This document shows, one piece after another, positions 59,495 through 64,000 of a stretch of 64,000 bases of DNA. Every line of letters starts with the position of its first letter. Position 1 is the stretch's first letter. Origin of the DNA: Devosia oryzisoli (GTDB lineage: Bacteria > Pseudomonadota > Alphaproteobacteria > Rhizobiales > Devosiaceae). The notes below the pieces were generated by a model. That model saw only the letters and a program-made list of their open reading frames with translations. It made no database searches and had not been told where the DNA came from. The stretch lies in contig NZ_JACYFU010000001.1 of assembly GCF_014837245.1 (NCBI RefSeq), positions 1 through 64,000 of the forward strand, in the 5' to 3' direction. The position numbers and the translations under genes were made by a program.

Positions 59495-61717
59495 TCAGGC
59501 GACGCGACCCGGCCGGCGGCGACGCTGCGGCAGGTTGTCCGGCTGATCGAACACAGCCCGGATCGTGGCCTCATCCACTGCCCCCGAGAACAGGAAGCCC
59601 TGGAGCGTGTTGCACCCCAGCTCGCCCAGGATGCGCGCCTGCTCGGCCGTTTCGACGCCTTCAGCCGTGACGTGAATGTTCATGGCATGGGCCAGCGTTA
59701 CCAGCGCCTGGGTGATCGCCACGCTGACATGGCCCGTGGCCAGTTGGCTGACGAAGGAGCGGTCGATCTTGATGCGATCAACCGGATAGCGCTTGAGATA
59801 GCTCAGCGACGAATAGCCGGTGCCGAAATCGTCGAGCGCGATGTGGATACCGGCCGCCCGGAAGGTCAGCAGGTTCTGCGAGGAAATGTGCTCGTCGTCG
59901 AGCAGGATGGACTCGGTGATCTCGAGTTCGAGGTCCTCGGTGCGCATGCCCGTTTCGTGCAGGATGTCGAACACCCGCGTGGCGAAGTCCGGACTACGGA
60001 GCTGCATGGGCGAGATGTTGACCGCCATGGTGTAGCCCGGGGCCGTCGCGCCCAGTTCGCAGGCGCGCCGCAGCACGTGCTCGCCCAGCCGCCCGATCAG
60101 CCCGCTGGTTTCAGCGATGGGAATGAAGCGCGCCGGCGAGATCTGGCCGTATTTGGGGTGGTTCCAGCGCGCCAGGGCCTCGGCGCCCACCACGCGGCGC
60201 GATTTCTGGTCGACCAGCGGCTGGTAGCCTATCGAGAGGTGCTCGCGTGTTTCGAGCGCCTCGCGCAGTTCCGCTTCGATCGTGTGCTGGAGCTGCAGCA
60301 ACTCGTTCATGTGCTCTTCGAACACCGTTGCCCGATTGCGCCCCGCCGCCTTGGCCTCATAGAGCGCGATATCGGCCTTGCGCACCAGTTCCTTGGCGTC
60401 GAGTTCCCCGGCGCGGGTCGAGGCGATACCAATGCTGGCGCCGACATGGGCGTGGTACTGGCCGATGGCGAAGGGCTGGCCAATGGCCTTGACCAGATCC
60501 TGTGCCAGGTGCAGCGGGTCGAGATGCCCATGCGCCGTCGCCGCGACCAGGGCAAATTCGTCGCCCCCGATCCGCGCCACGAACACATCGCCTGGCACCA
60601 CCTGCCGGATGCGCTGCGCCGCATCCTCGATCAGGTCGTCGCCCGCCTGGTGGCCCAGCGTGTCGTTGACCTGCTTGAAGCGGTCGAGGTCGAGCATGAG
60701 AAGGTGAATGGCCGAGCCGCTGCTGTTTCCCGCCTCGAGCAGGCGTGCCAAGTGGGCGTCAAAGCCAGAGCGATTCGGCAGGCCAGTCAGGCGATCGTGC
60801 GCCGCCTGATGCTCGGCCGCACGGCGCGCCGCTTCGACGGCCGCCGAAGAGCGGCGTAATTGAGTCATCAGCAGGATGACCAGGATGGCCGAAACGATAA
60901 AGCCAGCCGCGAGGACCGGACCGGTGCTGCGCAGCATCATCTGGCCCGGCCGGTTGCGCGTCCATTCGAAAAACGCGATGAAGCGGCCGCGACTGTCGAC
61001 GATGGGCCGCCCCAGCCTGGTTTCGCTGGTCGACGGACGCATGACGAAGCTGGCATCGTCGATCAGGTATTTGCTGGTAATCCGCTCCGCCAGCTGGTCA
61101 TCAAGATAATCGAGGCTGACGATAAGGTAGATCGAGTCAGGCGCCCCGGCGAGGACCGCGCCCTCGCCCATGATCGGGGAAATGGCGACGATCGCCGGCT
61201 TGCCGTCCACGAGGGCGTATTCGCTCACCCAAGGCGCCGGAGAGCTGTCATCGAGCCGATAGCGCTCGATCGCCCCGCCGGCGATGCGCTGGCGCAATTG
61301 GGCCAGCATGGGCGCCAGGCCGGGCAGCAGGTGTTCCTCAAAGCTCTCGTTTGTGTCCGTCACGCCGCCCGTGGCGACAAAGAGCGGCTGGTCGCGCTCG
61401 TTGAGGATAACCGTGTTGGCGTGGTCGAAGAATTCGTTCATCCAGCGCCCGACATGGTCCGATACCCAGCCCGGATCGTAGGCCTGCCGGATGTGGCGGA
61501 AGGCATCGTCGGAGAGCGCGATGCTTTCCTGCTCGTGCGCCAGCTCGACCCGGTTGTTTTCGAGGATGCGGGCGGCGATGCGCGCCTGCCGTTCCTGCGC
61601 CCGCTGGTCCAGATTGGCCGTGGACCACAGCACGAACGCCATCACGGCCGCGCCGGTGATGATCAGCGCAAGCATGGACGGTAGCAAGACGGTGGCGGAA
61701 AAGCGCCAGCGATCCAA
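59495..61717 (-). CDS. Membrane GGDEF-EAL cyclic-di-GMP protein with CHASE4-like sensor
   Basis: A 740-residue protein. It has helix 1 (about 7-30), a periplasmic sensor of about 230 residues resembling CHASE4 (DDAFRHIRQAYDPGWVSDHVGRW), and helix 2 (about 268-290). A GGDEF domain follows (about 305-465) with an intact active site RIGGDEFAL, then an EAL domain (about 480-725) with AEALARWNHP, NISPMQL, ELEITES, ALDDFGTGYSSL and KIDRSF present. Both synthase and phosphodiesterase halves look catalytically competent. The start is TTG (LDRWRFSATVLLP), with GGGA upstream; a palindromic GGGATATTCCC overlaps that region. It appears to stand alone. Confidence 0.9.
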   Translation of the reverse strand: MDRWRFSATVLLPSMLALIITGAAVMAFVLWSTANLDQRAQERQARIAARILENNRVELAHEQESIALSDDAFRHIRQAYDPGWVSDHVGRWMNEFFDHANTVILNERDQPLFVATGGVTDTNESFEEHLLPGLAPMLAQLRQRIAGGAIERYRLDDSSPAPWVSEYALVDGKPAIVAISPIMGEGAVLAGAPDSIYLIVSLDYLDDQLAERITSKYLIDDASFVMRPSTSETRLGRPIVDSRGRFIAFFEWTRNRPGQMMLRSTGPVLAAGFIVSAILVILLMTQLRRSSAAVEAARRAAEHQAAHDRLTGLPNRSGFDAHLARLLEAGNSSGSAIHLLMLDLDRFKQVNDTLGHQAGDDLIEDAAQRIRQVVPGDVFVARIGGDEFALVAATAHGHLDPLHLAQDLVKAIGQPFAIGQYHAHVGASIGIASTRAGELDAKELVRKADIALYEAKAAGRNRATVFEEHMNELLQLQHTIEAELREALETREHLSIGYQPLVDQKSRRVVGAEALARWNHPKYGQISPARFIPIAETSGLIGRLGEHVLRRACELGATAPGYTMAVNISPMQLRSPDFATRVFDILHETGMRTEDLELEITESILLDDEHISSQNLLTFRAAGIHIALDDFGTGYSSLSYLKRYPVDRIKIDRSFVSQLATGHVSVAITQALVTLAHAMNIHVTAEGVETAEQARILGELGCNTLQGFLFSGAVDEATIRAVFDQPDNLPQRRRRPGRVA

Positions 61718-61871
61718 GGGAATATCCCGGTTCGGGCCTGGAGGCGGCCAGTGTGATGCAATCCATGGTAAGACAACGGCCTTAGTGACTGGTTACCGCA
61801 CTCGATAACCTTGTCATCTCGCCTTCCGCCTTTGCATCGGCTACACCAGCGCAAAACGGAGATCGCCGCCC

Positions 61872-62921
61872 ATGACCAAAGTCCGCGCCCTGGTGCTCGA
61901 GCGCCAGCATGAACTTGCCCTGCGCGAGATTGATCTGCCGCTCGAGGTGGGGCCGGGCATGGTCAAAATCGCCATCCATACCGTGGGCGTCTGCGGTTCG
62001 GACGTGCACTACTACACCCATGGCCGTATCGGGCCGTTCGTGGTCAACGAGCCGATGGTGCTGGGGCACGAGGCAGCCGGCACGGTGGTGGAAGTGGGTG
62101 AGGGCGTCAGCCATCTCAAGGTCGGCGACCGCGTCTGCATGGAGCCCGGCATCCCCGACCCGCAATCGCGCGCCAGCCGGCTGGGCATGTATAATGTCGA
62201 TCCGGCCGTCCGGTTCTGGGCGACCCCGCCCGTGCACGGCGTGCTGACGGCAGAGGTGGTGCATCCGGCCAACTATACCTTCAAGCTGCCGGACCACGTC
62301 AGCTTTGCCGAAGGTGCCATGGTGGAGCCCTTCGCAGTGGGTATGCAGGCCGCGACCAAGGCGCGAATCACGCCCGGTGACACGGCCATCGTGCTTGGAG
62401 CCGGACCGATCGGCACCATGGTCGCCCTTGCGGCGCTGGCCGGCGGTTGTGCCAGGGTGATCGTCGCTGACTTTGCCCAACCCAAGCTCGACATCGCGGC
62501 GCAATATCAGGGCGTCATTCCGGTCAATATCGGCAAGCGCAACCTCGCCGAGGTCGTGAGCGAGCTGACCGAAGGGTGGGGCGCCGATGTGGTGTTCGAG
62601 TGCTCCGGCTCGCCCAAGGCCTGGGAAACCATCATGGATCTGCCGCGTCCGGGTGGCGCTATCGTCGTCGTGGGGCTGCCGGTGGAGCCGGTGCGGATTG
62701 ACGTCGCGGCCGCCTCCGTCAAGGAAGTGCGGATTGAGAACGTCTTCCGTTATGCCCACCAATATGATCGGGCCATTGCGCTCATCGGCTCGGGCAAGGT
62801 CGACCTCAAGCCGCTGATTTCCGAGACGTTTGCCTTCGAGGACGCGGTCGCGGCGTTCGATCGGGCTGTCGAGGCGCGGCCCAGCGACGTCAAGTTGCAG
62901 ATCAGGGTCGCTGCCGAATAG
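61872..62921 (+). CDS. Xylitol/polyol dehydrogenase, zinc medium-chain type
   Basis: A 349-residue NAD-dependent alcohol dehydrogenase of the sorbitol/xylitol group. Catalytic zinc ligands are in [12 protein letters not shown] (Cys) and [13 protein letters not shown] (His-Glu); the Rossmann motif is [19 protein letters not shown]. The structural-zinc cysteines are missing ([26 protein letters not shown]), as is usual in alphaproteobacterial xylitol dehydrogenases. It oxidises xylitol to D-xylulose or a similar polyol. That would fit the polyol-type importer at the window start, though the two are 60 kb apart. GGAG lies eleven bases upstream of the ATG. Confidence 0.88.
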   Translation: MTKVRALVLERQHELALREIDLPLEVGPGMVKIAIHTVGVCGSDVHYYTHGRIGPFVVNEPMVLGHEAAGTVVEVGEGVSHLKVGDRVCMEPGIPDPQSRASRLGMYNVDPAVRFWATPPVHGVLTAEVVHPANYTFKLPDHVSFAEGAMVEPFAVGMQAATKARITPGDTAIVLGAGPIGTMVALAALAGGCARVIVADFAQPKLDIAAQYQGVIPVNIGKRNLAEVVSELTEGWGADVVFECSGSPKAWETIMDLPRPGGAIVVVGLPVEPVRIDVAAASVKEVRIENVFRYAHQYDRAIALIGSGKVDLKPLISETFAFEDAVAAFDRAVEARPSDVKLQIRVAAE

Positions 62922-62993
62922 CCGCAGGCGCTGCCGGGAACCGCAAACGGTTGGCCGCTGTTGTGCCCACAGCGTCACCGGTGGTCATTGGTC

Positions 62994-63494
62994 ATGGATT
63001 TTGGCAACAGTTTTGGGCTGGTAGAAACGTACCTTCCCCTCCACATCATCGCCATTCGGCTGACCATAGCCGCCGTTCTGGGGGCCGCCATAGGGTTCGA
63101 GCGCGAGGTTCACACGGCCGAGGCGGGGCTGCGCACGCACATCCTCGTGGCGGTTGCAGCCGCGCTCTTCACCATCCTGGCCTTCGAGATCTTTCACACC
63201 ATCCAGACGGCCAACAACACCAACCCCGACCCGATCCGCGCGGTCGAGGCGGTCACGGCGGGCATTGCGTTTCTGGGCGCTGGCGCCATCTTTCGCAGCG
63301 GGGGCGGGGTGCAGGGCCTCACCACCGGCGCCGGCATGTGGCTCGCCGGCGCTGTCGGGTTGGCCGCTGCGCTGGGATATTATGTCGTGGCTGCGGGGGT
63401 GGCCGTGCTGGCGGTCATCGTCATGGCGGCCTTGCGGGCGCTTTCGCACCGCATCATCGGCAGCAAGGGCCGGCGATCCCGGGAAGAACGCTGA
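62994..63494 (+). CDS. MgtC/SapB-family membrane protein
   Basis: A 166-residue inner-membrane protein with four helices and the MgtC signatures RLTIAAVLGAAIGFEREVH, AGLRTHILVAVAAALFTI, IAFLGAGAIFRSGGGVQGLTTGAGMWLAGAVGLA. It lacks the C-terminal ACT-like domain of Salmonella MgtC. Members support growth in low Mg2+ and in hosts and may inhibit the F-ATPase. A weak EcfG-like element (GGAAC-N17-TGTT, 62937-62962) lies upstream. The ATG at MDFGNSFGLV is preferred to an upstream frame without ribosome site. Confidence 0.88.
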   Translation: MDFGNSFGLVETYLPLHIIAIRLTIAAVLGAAIGFEREVHTAEAGLRTHILVAVAAALFTILAFEIFHTIQTANNTNPDPIRAVEAVTAGIAFLGAGAIFRSGGGVQGLTTGAGMWLAGAVGLAAALGYYVVAAGVAVLAVIVMAALRALSHRIIGSKGRRSREER

Positions 63495-63781
63495 AGCGCC
63501 CAGAACGGGGACGTGGGGAGAAGCGTTCGGTGCCCGGCGCGCCGAGGGACAAGCGCGCCCAATGCTCCTGCTTCTCCCCTCGTACGGTGCGCGACCGGGA
63601 GGTGCCGCGACCGTGTCCCCACGCCGGCGTGCCTGGAGTGCAACCGGCGCATCGACCCGTGGTGGTGCAAACCTCGGGCCGGATTTACTGGCGGGGAGGA
63701 CGCTTGGGAATGCAGCCCGGCCCGAAAGCCGTTTTGCAGCATCGCTCCCCACCACGGCATGAAACCCTGTGGACGCAGGCT
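63495..63781. other. Intergenic region without recognised gene
   Basis: 287 bp between the MgtC-family gene and the convergent partial gene. Several overlapping open frames exist on both strands but none has a ribosome site or recognisable protein. I see no tRNA-like or terminator structure with a T-run. Confidence 0.4.
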
Positions 63782-64000
63782 CTACATGCCAACCATGTCC
63801 GGGCGCGGCTGGCGCGCCAGGAAATTGAGAAGTCCGGCAGCCTCGCGACGATAGGCGTCGCGCTCCGGCTGCCGAAAGAATACGCCCGACGCGCCGGCCC
63901 GGTGCAGCACCTCACGGTCCTTGCGGGGGATCGGGCGGCACATCACGACGAGCGGGATGCCCTTGGCGTCCAGCATCGCGTGGTGCTGTTCGGCGAACTC
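63782..64000 (-). CDS. C-terminal end of an unidentified protein (5' part outside the window)
   Basis: An open frame enters from the window edge and ends at a stop at 63782. The last 72 residues read EFAEQHHAMLDAKGIPLVVMCRPIPRKDREV, then LHRAGASGVFFRQPERDAYRREAAGLLNF, ending ARQPRPDMVGM. The alternating strand-helix pattern (PLVVMCRP, then AGASGVFFRQP) resembles the last strands and helix of a response-regulator receiver domain, but no phosphorylation site is visible in this part. Identity cannot be decided. Confidence 0.5.
   Translation of the reverse strand, partial: EFAEQHHAMLDAKGIPLVVMCRPIPRKDREVLHRAGASGVFFRQPERDAYRREAAGLLNFLARQPRPDMVGM

Noticed and set aside
62937-62962. EcfG promoter for the MgtC-family gene
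   Set aside because: GGAAC-N17-TGTT has a mismatched -10 and would leave a very short leader; kept only as a remark.

Overview
This 64 kb window is a high-GC alphaproteobacterial chromosome segment. The most likely source is a member of Hyphomicrobiales (Rhizobiales), perhaps Devosia-like. That rests on a chvE-gguAB sugar operon, a thuEFGKAB disaccharide operon with a LacI regulator, a XdhABC purine cluster, several EcfG-type promoter candidates (GGAAC-N16/17-CGTT), and GC-rich imperfect inverted repeats of the CCCTCTCCCC type. Genus is inference only. I see no rRNA, tRNA, CRISPR array, transposase or prophage gene; nearly everything is metabolic, transport or stress-response core and accessory content. 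The many long antisense open frames are high-GC shadows and were left out.

Layout. 1-3.8 kb: end of a polyol-type ABC transporter operon (permease fragment, binding protein) behind a SorC-family regulator, then a FadR-type GntR regulator. 4.0-8.3 kb: chvE-gguA-gguB aldose transporter divergent from that GntR gene, with palindromic operators and a 46-codon leader ORF. 8.5-16.3 kb: L,D-transpeptidase, SAM methyltransferase, a small outer-membrane barrel, an RND efflux pump with its adaptor, and a 3-mercaptopyruvate sulfurtransferase. 16.4-24.3 kb: thuR / thuEFGK-thuAB trehalose-maltose uptake and 3-keto-sugar catabolism. 24.4-28.7 kb: two paralogous secreted proteins, a GlsB/YeaQ membrane protein, a 5'-nucleotidase and a stand-alone ThuA-like protein.

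28.7-32.0 kb holds the most interesting locus. An ECF sigma factor and a NrsF-like anti-sigma factor are divergent from an operon encoding a secreted Met-rich peptide, a membrane cytochrome b and a Tat-exported YedY/MsrP-type molybdoenzyme lipoprotein. Matching ECF promoters (GTAACC-N15/16-CGAATGG) face both ways in the gap. It is built like the SigF-NrsF-MrpX-YedYZ hypochlorite-defence system of Azospira, with different redox parts. 32.0-38.1 kb: a secreted acidic protein, a RhlE-type helicase, otsB-otsA trehalose synthesis behind an EcfG-like promoter, a CDA-fold deaminase and a YbaY-META envelope protein.

38.2-59.2 kb is a purine-catabolism island: adenine deaminase, guanine deaminase, XdhABC, urate hydroxylase PuuD, HIU hydrolase, a PuuE-UraD fusion, ureidoglycine aminohydrolase, ureidoglycolate lyase, a BMP-type nucleoside/purine ABC importer, and malate synthase G to assimilate the resulting glyoxylate. 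The allantoate amidohydrolase step is not in the window. An ArsR/SRPBCC pair and an SH3b protein are interspersed. 59.3-64 kb: a 53-residue stress-promoter membrane protein, a CHASE4-type GGDEF-EAL protein, xylitol dehydrogenase, an MgtC-family protein and the C-terminal end of an unidentified gene.
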